NCBI GenBank assembly: GCA_024138025.1 | Contig: JAMXBD010000206.1 | Location: forward strand, 1,302,001 to 1,366,000 | Length of the DNA stretch: 64,000 nt | Reading direction: 5' to 3' | DNA from: Combretum micranthum | Taxonomy: Eukaryota > Streptophyta > Magnoliopsida > Myrtales > Combretaceae | Part shown: positions 12,408-23,900 of the stretch, one piece after another | How the letters are laid out: every line of letters starts with the position of its first letter | How positions within the stretch are numbered: position 1 is the stretch's first letter | Notes under the pieces: generated by a model | What the model was told of the DNA's origin: nothing | The model's input: only the letters and a program-made list of their open reading frames with translations | The model's database searches: none | Translations under genes and position numbers: made by a program

Positions 12408-13678
12408 TTACCTTCTCATTTGAGTCTTGCAATTCCTTGCAGATCTCAAGGAAATTGCACTCACATTTTCTCTATGATTAATGGTGTTAGAAGGTAACTT
12501 ACCTTGCTGTTCCAACTTACCTACTGAAGTGGCAAGTTTACTCATCTGACCCTCCAAATGTTGAATGCTTTGCTTCGTCTCATGTTGGAATTGCTTAGTC
12601 TCATCCTGAAATTGTTTAGTGTTGATTGCAAGAGACTTAACAATATCTTCAAGTGATGTACCTGAACTTGAAGACGAAGACTGTTGTGGTGGTGGTTGTT
12701 GTGGCCTTGGTTGATATTGCTGAAAGTTCTGTGGCCTTGGTTGGTAACTGAAATTTGGATGATCCCTCCATCCAGGATTGTATGTAGTGGCATAGGGATC
12801 ATATTTTCTTTGAGGTGGTTGTGGTTGTCCTGGAAATACTCCAATCGCATTTGCATGCGCATATGAATCTTCTTGTAATGTTGGACACATGTCTGTGGGA
12901 TGGTTGGAAGCACATATACCACAAGCTTTCGCTGTTGATTCCCTAAAGCTATCTGTTGCACGAGAGAAGTGAGGTTAGAAATTTGATTCTCAAGATGAGG
13001 GACATTTACCTCATTAACTCTTCTTGTGATAGGATCATGACGGTATTCAAACTGTTGTGAATTCGCAGCCATCAAAGATATCAAGTCCCGAGCCTGAGCA
13101 GGGGTTTTGTCTACTATAGCTCCTCCGCTTGCTGCATTCATCATTTTCCTTTCTATTGGCAACAAACCTTCATAGAAATATTGGATCAAAAGCTGTTCTG
13201 AAATACCATGTTGTGGACAACTGGCAACCAATTGCTTGAATCGCTCCCAATATTCGTGAAGATTTTCTGTGTCCCTTTGTCTTATCCCACTAATTTCCCG
13301 TCTAATATTTGCAGCTCTTGTTGCAGGGAAGAATTTGTCCAGAAAAGCTTTAACCATATCAGTCCAAGTAGCAATAGATCCAGGAGGTAGATAAAATAAC
13401 CAATCCTTTGCCTTGTCTTTCAATGAGAATGGGAAAGCTCTTAACTTGATTTGATCTTCAGGAATCCCTTGAGGTCTCATGCTGGAACAGACAATGTGGA
13501 ATTCCTTCAAGTGTTTATGAGGGTCCTCGTTTTCCAGGCCATGAAAACTTGGCAACAGATGAATAAGACCTGATTTTAACTCAAAATCTACATTCAATTC
13601 AGGGTATTGAATGCATAACGGTTGTTGAGTCACATCCGGTGCGGCCAATTGTCTCAAAGTTCTCTCTTGATTTGCCAT
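12408..13678 (-). pseudogene. Athila-type Gag, frameshifted
   Basis: This is the structural protein of the element. The frame opening with MANQERTLRQ at 13678 contains a retrotransposon Gag domain (FPFSLKDKAKDWL, then FLDKFFP), which packages element RNA. An acidic glutamate-rich extension lies upstream in the same frame and may be part of the protein. Near 12890-12960 the reading frame shifts by one base within the zinc-knuckle segment. The continuing frame carries ACGICASNHPTDMCPT and a proline/glutamine-rich region down to a TAA at 12408-12410. Because of the frameshift, intact Gag is not made from this copy. Confidence 0.85.
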
Positions 13679-13952
13679 CTCTTCCTCTTCTTGATCTTGT
13701 TCAATTTCCAAACTTTCAGTTTCCTGTTTTTCAGACTCACTAGATGATTCGGTTAATTCCAAAGCTTGAGTCAATCCAGGAGATGAAGATGATGTTGTAA
13801 CGTCTTGAGCACGCAGTTTTGCTTGTTTGCGCAGTTTCCTCTCTGTCTTCTCAATTTCTGTATCAAATTCTAAAATACCTTTGTGAGAAGCACGGTCATA
13901 AACAAAAAAATAAAAATAAAAAGAAATAGAAACAGGAACTTTTTGGACACCA

Positions 13953-13970
13953 TCCCCGGCAACGGCGCCA
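13953..13970 (-). other. Primer-binding site, tRNA-Asp type
   Basis: The plus strand tccccggcaacggcgcca reads on the minus strand as TGGCGCCGTTGCCGGGGA, the well-known Athila-type site complementary to the 3' end of plant tRNA-Asp. It lies five bases inside the 5' LTR edge at 13976, as expected for priming of minus-strand synthesis. Confidence 0.95.
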
Positions 13971-13975
13971 AATTT

Positions 13976-15392
13976 TGGTGGGTGTCGAATCCAACAAAAA
14001 TAATAATTTATAATCAACCTGCTTTAAATATTTGTAAATAGAGTGAGCAGGATCGTCTCCACAGGGACTGGTAAAATTCCCAAGTTTCTATCGAGATTAA
14101 GAAGAGAAAAAAAAATTAAGGGGTTTTGAAATCAAACAATTAAATAAATTCTATATCTAAATACGAAAATTTCTATATTAGGAAAATATCAACCAAAGTC
14201 TTACCACAATTCAATTCTTGGGATTGATCATTGACTCAAATATTTTTATTTTATTTTGAATAGGTTAGTTATAATTTTCAATAAGCTCTGAAAATTAATC
14301 TCCTTAGATATTAAATAACCAAGATAAGATCGTTGATTATTCCTAATCGAATAGACACCCTAAACAAGCTCTTAAGGTTTAATCTATCAATTGCATTAGA
14401 AATTAGAGAGACCTAACCCTAATCAACAATCTCATAGAGCATGGATCATTTAGAATAGATTATATTTCATCAACAACAACAAATAATCATCTATTTTATG
14501 ACTATCGTGTTGTTTCATCACTTATATTAGAGATTCATACAATTACGGATATGAATTCCTAATTGATTGATTATTGTTTGTTATCTAATACAACCGGATC
14601 CAAAGTCATACATGTAACAAGCAACAACAAATAATTCAGATGAAACATAAATACTCAAGAATAAGAACAATGAAATCAAACCACTTTGGTCTCACAATCC
14701 ATCTTGAATTGAATATGTAGCAATCCTTTGGCTAGATTTGGAATTTAGCCACTCATGATCTTAGAATTCTCTCTAGGGTTTTCTTACAAAATTGTCTGAA
14801 TATGGAATGAATAATCCTCTTGAAAGAAACCCTAAATAATATATAAATACAAGTTTGGAAGTTATGGAATTCGTAGGGACAAAGGCTGGATCCGTTTAGA
14901 TCATGAATTGACCGGCCTAAATGCTTCATGGCTTTTCATTTACCCAGCCGTTACAGCTTTTCATTTACCCGGCCGTTACAGCTTTTATTTACCAGCCGTT
15001 ACAATTCATTTACCCAGGGTTACAAGAAGGCTGGCGAAATTCCCAGGATGGGGCAAGAAGCCCAGATACGCCGACGGCTTTGATCTCCTTTCGTGCGTCC
15101 AATTAGTAATGGCCGGCGGCTTTGATAGATAAGCTGGCGGCCTTTATTGTGTGCGTGATGTCCAGAATGATAAAGGCCGACGGCCTAAGCATATGCACAG
15201 CCGGCCTTCAATGTAATTTTTCTCCTTTGATTCAATTTTGCTCCAATCTTGTATTTTTCACTTCTTTTGGCTTCAAAGACCTGATATTCATATAAATCAC
15301 GATTAAGTACCAATTCCATATAATTTCTATAAAATTAATAACAAATTGATCCAAATTAAACCAGTGAATTATGAGTAATATTCATCTTAACA
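13976..15392 (-). repeat. 5' LTR of the Athila-type element
   Basis: This 1417 bp LTR matches 8336-9785. It differs mainly by short deletions, for example in the 25-bp repeats and around 15050 where several bases are missing. On the minus strand it would hold the element's promoter. The tandem array is present as four units at 14933-15023, two of them shortened. Confidence 0.9.
14933..15023. repeat. Four eroded 25-bp units in the 5' LTR
   Basis: This is the counterpart of the five-unit array in the other LTR. Two full 25-base units (14933 and 14958) are followed by two shortened ones. One unit has been lost or gained, so array length has changed since insertion or during it. Confidence 0.85.
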
Positions 15393-16990
15393 TCAATTAA
15401 ACCTAACAATTTTTCCGTATCCGATCACCGGCATGAAATTCGCAATAATAAAACCAAAAACAATTAATAACAACATAATATTAATTTATTTTTCCGATAT
15501 CTAATATAATTTTATATATTTATAAAAACATCAGTTGAACCAAATTATATGCGGATTTTATCTTCTACTAGTATTATTTATTCTTTTCAAGTATCATGCC
15601 TTACTTTTCTTTTGTACTTGACAAGTACCAATTCACTATTTATTACTATTCACTACTATTTATCACTATTTATATCAATCACCGTTTTTCCTCTAGCTCT
15701 TAAAGAAGTTGTCAACTTCTATAAATACCCTATCTCCTTTCCATTATCACACTTTACATTCTCACTTTTAAACACTCAAAATCCTCTCAACTCTCTTATC
15801 TTTTTCCCCCTCTTAAGAACCAATGCTACATACCTCTCTATCTTACTCTCATTCTTCTTTGTTTTTCTCTCCTCATCTCTCTCTATAAATACCCCTAAAC
15901 TTCTACCATCCAAACACATTACATTCATAATTTTTTTCACATTTTTACAAGCTCGAAACACTCTGAAATTCACCTCCAATTTCCCCTTACATCACCGCTA
16001 CTCTCTCCCTTTTTTCTCTACATTCTCAGCTTAATCTCCCTCTATTATACACACACATATTCTCTACTTTTTATTAAGGTAAACACATTAAACACTATCC
16101 CTATAATGTGTTATGATTATGTATGTATGTCCTTATGCATGATTCCATAAAAACTCCCCATAATGCATGATGCTATGAAATGGAAATGTAAGGCATCATA
16201 CTTAGTTTCATGTTACACTTATGTTGATATACATGTTTTACTTTCATGTATATTAATCTAACTATCTATATATGTAACTTTATATATATGTATATGTATA
16301 TTCTTTAGAGTATATTGTTAACTAAACTAACTTGCAATTTATTTAATTTTATGTTTTTTACTTTTCATGATATTTATTCAAATTTCTTGCAATTTATTTC
16401 ATTTGAGACTTGGCCACTTCAAGTCTTAAGAAGACTAATCCTAAGTCTAGTCTTAAGAAGACTAGTGGACTTGTCCATACTCAAGTCCGAAGAGGACTTA
16501 TCTATATCTAACTTTTGAGGAGCTTTATCCAAATTCTACGACTCCAATTTTATTTTATTTCATTCTATTTTTCTTTATTCTGTAATCGTGATGACTGGAA
16601 TATTTCAAGTCTTGGGGAGCCTTGATTATGATTTAACACTCCCATCTTTTATTTGTTAACTTTATGTTCTTATTTATTATTTTTGTCAATATTTTACTTT
16701 ATGTCCCTTTAACATTACAATATTCATAAAATTAATTTTTATGTTCATGTACATGAAATGTTCGTAGTGATGTTGTTATAATGTCAAAATTATTTTTTGC
16801 ACTTCTACGTATTGACAATACTTTGTTATGTAAAATGTTTTCTAAAACTCATTTTTCAAACACATGGGAAACCATCTAGCAGAAGAGAAATTTGAAAAAA
16901 AAACTCATCCCTCATTTTCTCTAATTGCTGAGACCGATAAGTATAAAAAGGGGATGTGGAACTTTGATTTTCATTTTCAAACCAACTTGA
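15393..16990 (+). mobile_element. Decayed LTR-like repeat, copy B
   Basis: It follows the Athila-type insertion directly and shares ordered landmarks with 700-2110: tcactatttattactattcac words, tataaatacc at about 15719, aggtaaac at 16077, ttctttagagtat at about 16302, and actagt/gacttgtccata words at 16430-16480. The 8030-8335 segment on the other side of the insertion has a similar character and may be its left part, which would make the Athila-type element a nested insertion. No coding sequence is seen. A frame of 161 codons at 15549-16034 is low-complexity pyrimidine-rich sequence and not credible as a gene. Confidence 0.45.
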
Positions 16991-17107
16991 TTGTAGTGTT
17001 TCAAAAATGATAATATAGGCATGGTGTGTGTAAGAGTAGGTTCAAGATGTAAAATAGGTGTGAATAGTGACATAAAGTAGATTGATGCGAATAGTAATTG
17101 TCACACC

Positions 17108-17345
17108 CACCCCCCCTCAGGCTGTCATGGGTGTGATGCCAGGTGTATTGGCCTCTCAGTGCACCCTTAGGCAACACTAGAGCACTTAAGGAATTGTTCT
17201 CCTACTTGCAGACTTCAATTAAGGCTCGTTATAGGCCTATTAGTCGAACCACGGGCATAGGCCTTTTGTTTCTCCCAAAGGAGAATGTCTTCATCAATTG
17301 AGCTCCAGTGTACCTAGCATCACACCCATGGCTGCCTGACGGGGG
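17108..17345 (-). repeat. Foldback repeat with tRNA-like box, copy 1
   Basis: The ends form an inverted repeat: ggctgtcatgggtgtgatgc near 17115 is mirrored by gcatcacacccatggctgcc near 17320. The interior, read on the minus strand, has the tRNA B-box-like GTGGTTCGACT and the word GAAACAAAAGGC. Both are shared with copy 2 at 18760-19065. It resembles a MITE that contains a tRNA-like sequence, or a SINE with unusual inverted ends. A 24-base palindrome (tgacataaaag / cttttatgtca) follows at about 17354-17377. Confidence 0.6.
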
Positions 17346-17424
17346 TAGGTGGTGACATAAAAGACGCCTTTTATGTCACGACCTGCCACCCCATGCTCAT
17401 TGCATGATGAAGGGGCACCCCCAG

Positions 17425-18756
17425 TGTCACGGGACGGGAGTTTCATCCCTCGAAGAGTTCCCATGCAGCACTCGAATATCCCTCATATCATCGTTTGTTG
17501 CTCATCTGGATGGCGAGCCAGCCTTATCTTCCCTAATTTCCCAAGTCTGTTCCAAGCCTCACATTCTCATAAGGAGTGTCCTCTTGACTTTACCATGATT
17601 CTCCATATGTTTGGGGGGTTCAACTACATCAACTAGTTTCGCCCTACCTTGGCCTCATCAGCAGAGCGGCATCAACTCTCAACTAGTTTATCTACTGGAG
17701 CCTAGACCCGCCTTCAGATGTAACCCATACTCCGAACAAACTGTCTATTGATGCCACTCATAGTTCAATATGCCCAAGTTAAACATTCCCATAAAGTCCT
17801 CAACTTTCGGACCATGACATTCTCCCCCACTTAAATTCATGACGTCCTCGTTATGATGCAAATTTGCTATAGCCATTACCTACTCTTAAGCTCTCACCCC
17901 TTCTTCACACCTTTGTCAACACACCCAAGATCATCTCACAAGGACTTCGGGCTTCCACAGGCTTCCTCTTATCCTCACCCATTCATTCATCCTCCGAGAT
18001 CCCCTCTTGTTGAGTTGCCCAACAATAGGGTTTGAGCATAAGATCTTGCTTCATCTCAACTCGCAACATAGCCGCCTTCAAGCAACACAGCCACCCTCAA
18101 GCAACGGTATCTTCACTTTGGTGGCCGCTCCACTTGAGCTTCATCCACATGAGCTAAATTAACAACAAGATTAGGACAAAATCTTGTCTCCACGACTCAC
18201 GACATAGTTGCCCTCTAGCAACGATGTCCTATCTTTGGTGGTTGCTCCTCTTGACCTTTGCCCACACGAACCATATCCATAACAAGAATTACCCACTCAT
18301 TAAGAACTCTGGGTAGCATCTAAGCGGTCTGATGGAGTTGGGAACTTTAGCTCTGATATCATTTGTCACGAGATGGGAGTTTCACCTCTCGAAGAGTTCC
18401 CGTGCACGCTCGACCATCCATCATATCATCGTTTATTGCTTATCTAGATGGTGAGCCAGCTTTATCTTTCCTAATTTTCCAGGTCTGTTCCAGGCCTCAC
18501 ATTCTCACAAGGACCCCCTCTTAGCTTTGCCACGATCCTCCATATGTTTGGGAGGTTCAACTATATCAACTGGTTTTGATCTGCCTTAGCCTCATCAGGA
18601 GAGCAGCATTAACTTCTAACCAGTTTGTCTACGGGAGGCTAGACTCGCCTTCAAATGTAACCTACACCCCGAACAAACCTTCTGTTGATGCAACTCATAG
18701 CTCAATATACCCAAATTAAACACTCCCATAAAGTCCTCAACTCTCAGATCTTAACA
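17425..18756 (-). mobile_element. Miniature non-coding LTR retrotransposon (TRIM/LARD-like)
   Basis: Two LTRs of 395 bp (17425-17819) and 393 bp (18364-18756), both TGTCAC...CA, flank only 544 bp of internal DNA. Beside the right LTR, 18350-18361 read on the minus strand is TGATATCAGAGC. This is one mismatch from the initiator-Met primer site used by the Copia element at 20805-24488. Beside the left LTR the minus strand has the purine tract AAGTGGGGGAGAA. The flanking five-base sites cccag and cctag differ at one base and fit a target-site duplication. No coding sequence exists, so it was mobilised in trans. The interior holds an imperfect tandem duplication (about 18045-18150 and 18180-18270). 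It is larger than classic TRIMs. Confidence 0.9.
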
Positions 18757-18759
18757 CCT

Positions 18760-19065
18760 AGGCCCTCTGGCCACCTTGGGTAAGGATCTTGATGCTAGGT
18801 ACTTTGGCGCCCTGGCGTACCCTTAGACACGACAAGGACATAAGAGGCAGTTCAATTGGTAAGAGGCGTTTCCTTTGAGGCAAACAAAAGGCATAAGTCC
18901 AAGGTTCAACTCTTGAAAGATGCTGCTAAGGTCAATTCTACCTATGCGTAGCAATACCTCTTATGTCCTGGTTGAGCTCGAGGGTGTGCTGGGGGGTCAG
19001 TGTACCTAGCATCACGATCCTTGCCTCGGGTGGCCAGAGAACTTAAGGGTGCCCCCTCATTGTGC
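18760..19065 (+). repeat. Foldback repeat with tRNA-like boxes, copy 2
   Basis: The inverted ends are ctctggccaccttgggtaag (18769) and ctcgggtggccagag (about 19035). The interior has an A-box-like segment, cagttcaattgg at 18848-18859. A B-box-like ggttcaactct follows at 18903-18913, at tRNA-like spacing. It shares tcctttgaggcaaacaaaaggc with copy 1 but in the opposite orientation. Such boxes are the internal RNA polymerase III promoter of tRNA-derived SINEs. Combining them with long inverted ends is unusual. It could also be a SINE captured inside a DNA foldback element. Confidence 0.55.
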
Positions 19066-19367
19066 GATGAGCTTGGAGTGGCAAGTTGTGATAGTTTAAT
19101 AGATAAAGGTAAAGAGTAGGTTATTGGGATTAACCATGGAATTCCAACAAGGTTAACTAGGATGGATGTTATGTTGGGTTAAATAGGATAGTAAAGCTCT
19201 AAAGTTTAAACTCACTTGTCGAGCTATATTCCTTTAAAGAGAGATACATCCCTTTATACAATGCACCATTTGTGAAAATTTCTCTTAGAATTGAGTTTAC
19301 ATTTAGCTTCTATTTTAGTTTTTATCAGCTTGTTTACTTGATGGCAAGCAAAGCTTAAGTATAAGGA

Positions 19368-20804
19368 AGTTTGATAGGGGCAAATACCATACTAATTAAA
19401 GTGAAAATATGGTTGATTATGCTTTAATTCATGTTTAATTTAAGGGAATTGGTGCTTAATTGGTAATATATTCATTTCAGGTTTAAAAAGGGGTAAACAT
19501 AAACATTTGGATTGAATTAGACAAGAATCGAAATTGAAGATAACATTTAGGCATGATCACGCTCGCGGCAGGGTCAGTGCTCATCTCAAATGTGTTAAAG
19601 GAGCTATCATGGGCGTGATCATGAAGAAAATGGAGAATAGTAGAGGTCAGCTCATGATATGACCATGATCATGGTAGTAACCTCCACTGATCTTTTGAAC
19701 GAAGCTCCATCACAGTCATTATCTGAGAAGAGGAATAAAGCATAGAGGATATTACGACCCTTAATACAGCCGTGACTAACAGGGGAGAAATCTACAGCAA
19801 TAACATGAAGGATAGATTATGGGCATTGCCATGTTTGAAATAATTGAATATGAGGAGATCACAACCTCTATCGCTGCCTTGATCCACCTGGACAGTTGGA
19901 TCTGATGAGATAATGGGCCACGATGACAGTTTACTCCCTGTGATTTGTATGCAACAATTGGATTTAAAAGGCATATTAGAAGGGGATAAAGATGAGTGAT
20001 ACTTAGCTTTGCTATTCAGACCCACCAATGATGCAAGACATATAAATATCGATCTGAAACATTGCAAAGTGTCAAGAATCAGTTTTATCATTCACTTTTA
20101 TAATCCGAACAAGGGTATTCATGTGTTCATTATATTATGAGAGAGTGTAGTATCGGTCCATCTCTGTATCATATTTGTATCAGACATCGTCAAGAGTTTT
20201 TATTAACAAGAGTTATTTCTATGTTCCATTCTCTTGATTTTCACTTTGATCACATTGTACTAATTCTTTTTATGATGTGTGAGTAGTAGTTTAGGACTTG
20301 CTATGCTGTGATTATCATGTACATGTACGAGTTTAATGTTAATTGTTGTTAATTTCTCTAATCTCTACAGTATGCCTTAAGTAATCTAGTTCTAGGTGGT
20401 GCACAACATAGGATCTGATTAAGAAATCTACCTATGGAATACATATAAACTATAGGGAGAATTTGCTCATGTTCCTAGAGATAGGTTGTGAAATTTTCTG
20501 CATGATCATGATATTTATATTGGGTTCGTATTCTTAATGCGATCCTAATCGGCGATTAACTAGGAAGATTCTAGTTTGAGAAGACTGTGATTAGGGTTAA
20601 TAGTCTTGAGAAAGATATTGGCCTTATTAATGGAATCCTACAGTTAGGAAAGTTCAACAATAAGTCTTAGAAGGCCTCTATACATGTTAATAAATCGACG
20701 AAGTAAGTCTAAGTTATATATTGTTTGAGTAAGTAATAGTAGTTGGTGATTACATTTGTGAAGGTAACTGTAAAAAGTACTTGGTTTTGTGAAGGAAAAT
20801 GAGT
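19368..20804 (+). mobile_element. Old Athila/Tat-like LTR, left part (split by Copia)
   Basis: This is non-coding DNA with the style of plant Athila/Tat LTRs. It contains a stretch resembling 'heading with a gcatgatcacgc/ggcgtgatcatg' motif series (19550-19690), and later gcgatcctaatcggcgatt words (about 20540). Sequence on the other side of the Copia insertion (24489-24710) has cttgtcgagatccttaaggaatacgac, typical of the 3' part of such LTRs. It appears to be one LTR interrupted at 20805-24488. Boundaries are approximate, and no second LTR was found. Confidence 0.4.
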
Positions 20805-20973
20805 TATGAAGAAGAATGAATTTCTTATTTTATTGATATGTAGAGATTGATATATATACATGCTTCAACGGACTAAAAAAAAGAAAGAAATCCCTATTTA
20901 ATACTAGTCAATATTATACATTAATTTATATTCATTTGTGCAAATAAATAAACTCTAATCTATATTTTTCACA
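20805..20973 (-). repeat. 3' LTR of the Copia element
   Basis: This is the partner of 24314-24488. The terminal dinucleotide at its left edge reads TA rather than TG, an end mutation. Flanking bases (agtta on the left, gttta on the right) are only partly alike, so the target-site duplication has decayed or the boundary is off by a base or two. Confidence 0.85.
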
Positions 20974-20981
20974 GCCTTCCC

Positions 20982-23900
20982 TCAAGTTAGAGCCACGATA
21001 AGGCCTAACTTGGAAAGAAACAAACAAAGCTGAGCTACAAAAATCATCTTAGTAAACATATCGGCAGGCTGATGATGAGTAGAAATATAACGAGGTTGCA
21101 AAAAACCACTTGCCACATAATCTCGAATAAAATGAATATCAACATCAATATGTTTTGTCCTGCCATGCAAATAAGGATTTGCAGTAATCTAAAAAATAGA
21201 TTTATTATCACACATTAAATGAGGACGAGGAAGAGTAACATGAAGATCATGAAGAATATAAGAAACCCAAAAAACCTCTTTTGTAGTAGCTGCAAGACTT
21301 TGATATTCTGCCTCTGTGGTAGACGAACTAATAGTACGTTGTTTCTTAGTTTTCCAAGAAACCAAGGTCGAACCCAATATGACACAGTATCTAGTTAAAG
21401 AGCGTCGATCAACCATAGACGACCCTTAATCAACATCTGTGAAGGCTTGTAATTCCAAAGAACTAGAAGCAGCATAAAAAGGACCAAGAGATGGAGAACC
21501 TTTAAGATAACGTAAGACATGATTAGCAACTTACAAATGCAAAGAACATGGACGAGTTATAGTAAGATAAAGAAGTCATCCAACAAGTCTCCTATATTCA
21601 GTTGTTGAAGAAAGAGGTTCCCCTGCATCTGAATCTAGTTTAAGACCAGTAAGCAATGGTTGGGAAACTGATTTATAGCCTAAAAGTTCAGCATCAACCA
21701 ATATATCTAAAAGAAACTTACGTTGATGAACAAGCAATCCTTGAGAAGTACGACATAATTACAATCCAAGAAAGAAGCGAGCGAGGCCAAGATCCTTGAT
21801 TGTGAAAGTATCATGAAGTTGTGATTCCAATAAGGAAATTGCATCCAAACTGGTTCTTGTAACAAATAGATCATCTACATATAACAAAACCACAGTAAAC
21901 TCATTCCCAATTTGCTTAGTGAAGAGAGAATAATCTACATGAGATTGAACAAATCCTTGCCTTAGTTAAAATTGACAAATCTCAATGTTCCATTACCTAG
22001 AAGCTTGTTTAAGGCTATAAAGAGATTTTTTGAACTTACAAACTTGACCAGGCAACGCTTTTGTATATCCATCATATGGCTTTATCTTCATTAAGAAAAT
22101 CGTACAAAAAAGCATTGTTAATATCTAACCGATATAAAGGCCATCCTCTAGTAACCGCTACAGCAAGCAATATGAGAATGGTTCCTAAACATGCTACAAG
22201 TGAAAAAGTGTTGTGATAATCCTCTCCCTCTATTTGAGTATAACCCTTAGCAACTAAACGTGCTTTATAGAGTTCATTAAAACCATCGGGGTTATACTTT
22301 ATTTTAAAAACCCATTTACAACCTATAGTTCATTTTCCTTAGGGCAAATCGGTTATATCCGATGTGTCATTAAGCTCTAAATGTTCCAGTTCTGTATGCA
22401 TAGCTAATACCCAATTAGGATCTTGTGATGCATGTAAATAACAACGTAGTTCTTTAGTAGTTAAAACTTGTGCTGATGAGGCAACATAATTTGAAGGATA
22501 AGAAGAAAAATCATCAAGGGAAAATAAAGGATAAGGATGATGGAAGAAACATAACAAGTAGAACTAGTATGAATGGAATGAACAAAGTTTTGGAGCCAAT
22601 TGGGAGTCTTACATGTCCTAGATGACCTACGCACATCTAAACAGAAACAATAGAGAATAGAGACATCAATATTAGGTTCATTCGAAACAGAAACAGGAGC
22701 ATTCATTGAAGCAACAGACAAAGGATTAAAGTCTGAATCAGTAAAAACATCTTCTTCAAACGTAAAGACATGAACAAGAGATGTAGTTGAATCAGAATAA
22801 GAACAAATTTTATTAGATCCAATAGAAGGAGAAGGAGACAAAAAAGGAAAATCTGTTCATGAAAAATTACATCACGACTAATGAAGATACTTTTAGTGTG
22901 AAGATTATATAATTTATAGCCCTTTTTCTCAGCAATATAACTAAGGAAAACACATCTATCAGCATGACTATCCAATTTATCTCTCATATGTGAAGGTTTA
23001 GTAGCAAAACATAAACAACCCATTATGCGTAAATGATCATAAGAGGGTGGCTTACCAAACATAAGCTCATAAGGTGTTTTCCAATTAAGAGAGAAATAGG
23101 CATTCGATTTATAAGGTAAGTTATAGTAAGAACACACTCTCCCTAAAACTCTTTTGAAAGATTGGTATTTAAACTTAGAGTTCTAGCTGTGTCAAGTAAA
23201 TGATGATGTTTATGCTCAACCCTCCATTTTGTTGAGGTGATAAGCTATAGTGCACTGATATGTAATTCCCAAGTTATTAAAAAGGCTTTGAACATGCATG
23301 AGAAAGAAACTCAGCTCCATTATTGTACGAATAACCTTTGGTATAGCAGAAAAATGATTAGAAACATAGTGCAAAAACTTGGATATAATAGTTGGTGCTT
23401 GAGACTTATTATGAAGCAAATAAGTCCAAGTATTTCTAGTATAATCATAAATAATAGTAAGAAAATACTTGCACTAGAAATGGAAGATATATGATAAGGA
23501 TCCTAAATATCCAAGTACAACAAATGAAATCAAGCTGAAGAAATGCTATCACTTTGTTCAAAAGGAAAATGATGAGCCTTAGCTTCACTACAAATTTCAC
23601 AAACAAAAACTTTGATAACAAAGGACTTACAAGCATCAACATGTTGAAGCTTAGAACATGAAGTATGACCTAGTCTTCCGTGAAACAAGCGCAGGAAATC
23701 CATTTTATTACAATTCAAATTGACAGAAGACAAAGATTGATGATGTGCGTAATCATGTAAAAACATAAAACTCTCTATTGATAGAAGACTTAATGATATA
23801 TATTCCATTACTTGATTCAGCTTTGACAATAATTTGTTTAGTTTTCTGGTCCTTAAAACAAGAGAAGAATCAATGAGAACAACATAAGAATTTTTAACAA

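Larger units (their letters stand above)
8336..15392 (-). mobile_element. Non-autonomous Athila-type Ty3/Gypsy retrotransposon (gag-protease only)
   Basis: This is a complete two-LTR element of 7057 bp in minus orientation. Its 3' LTR is 8336-9785 and its 5' LTR is 13976-15392. Both LTRs begin TG and end CA. An 18-base primer-binding site matching the 3' end of tRNA-Asp lies five bases inside the 5' LTR, and a G-rich polypurine tract abuts the 3' LTR. Between them are gag (with a zinc knuckle) and an Athila-type aspartic protease. The coding region then stops, and about 1.6 kb of non-coding DNA follows. Reverse transcriptase, RNase H, integrase and an env-like region are absent, so it must have been mobilised in trans. 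Flanking five-base sites (ttcat and tcaat) match poorly, so the target-site duplication is not confirmed. Confidence 0.9.

Noticed and set aside
8331..15397. Perfect target-site duplication around the Athila-type element
   Set aside because: The flanks ttcat and tcaat agree at only three of five positions. The element is well supported by its LTRs, primer site and purine tract, but not by the duplication.
15549..16034. Open frame of 161 codons as a membrane protein
   Set aside because: The sequence is low-complexity pyrimidine-rich LTR leader DNA. Hydrophobic residues follow from the T-rich composition, and the homologous copy at 1122-1364 does not keep the frame.
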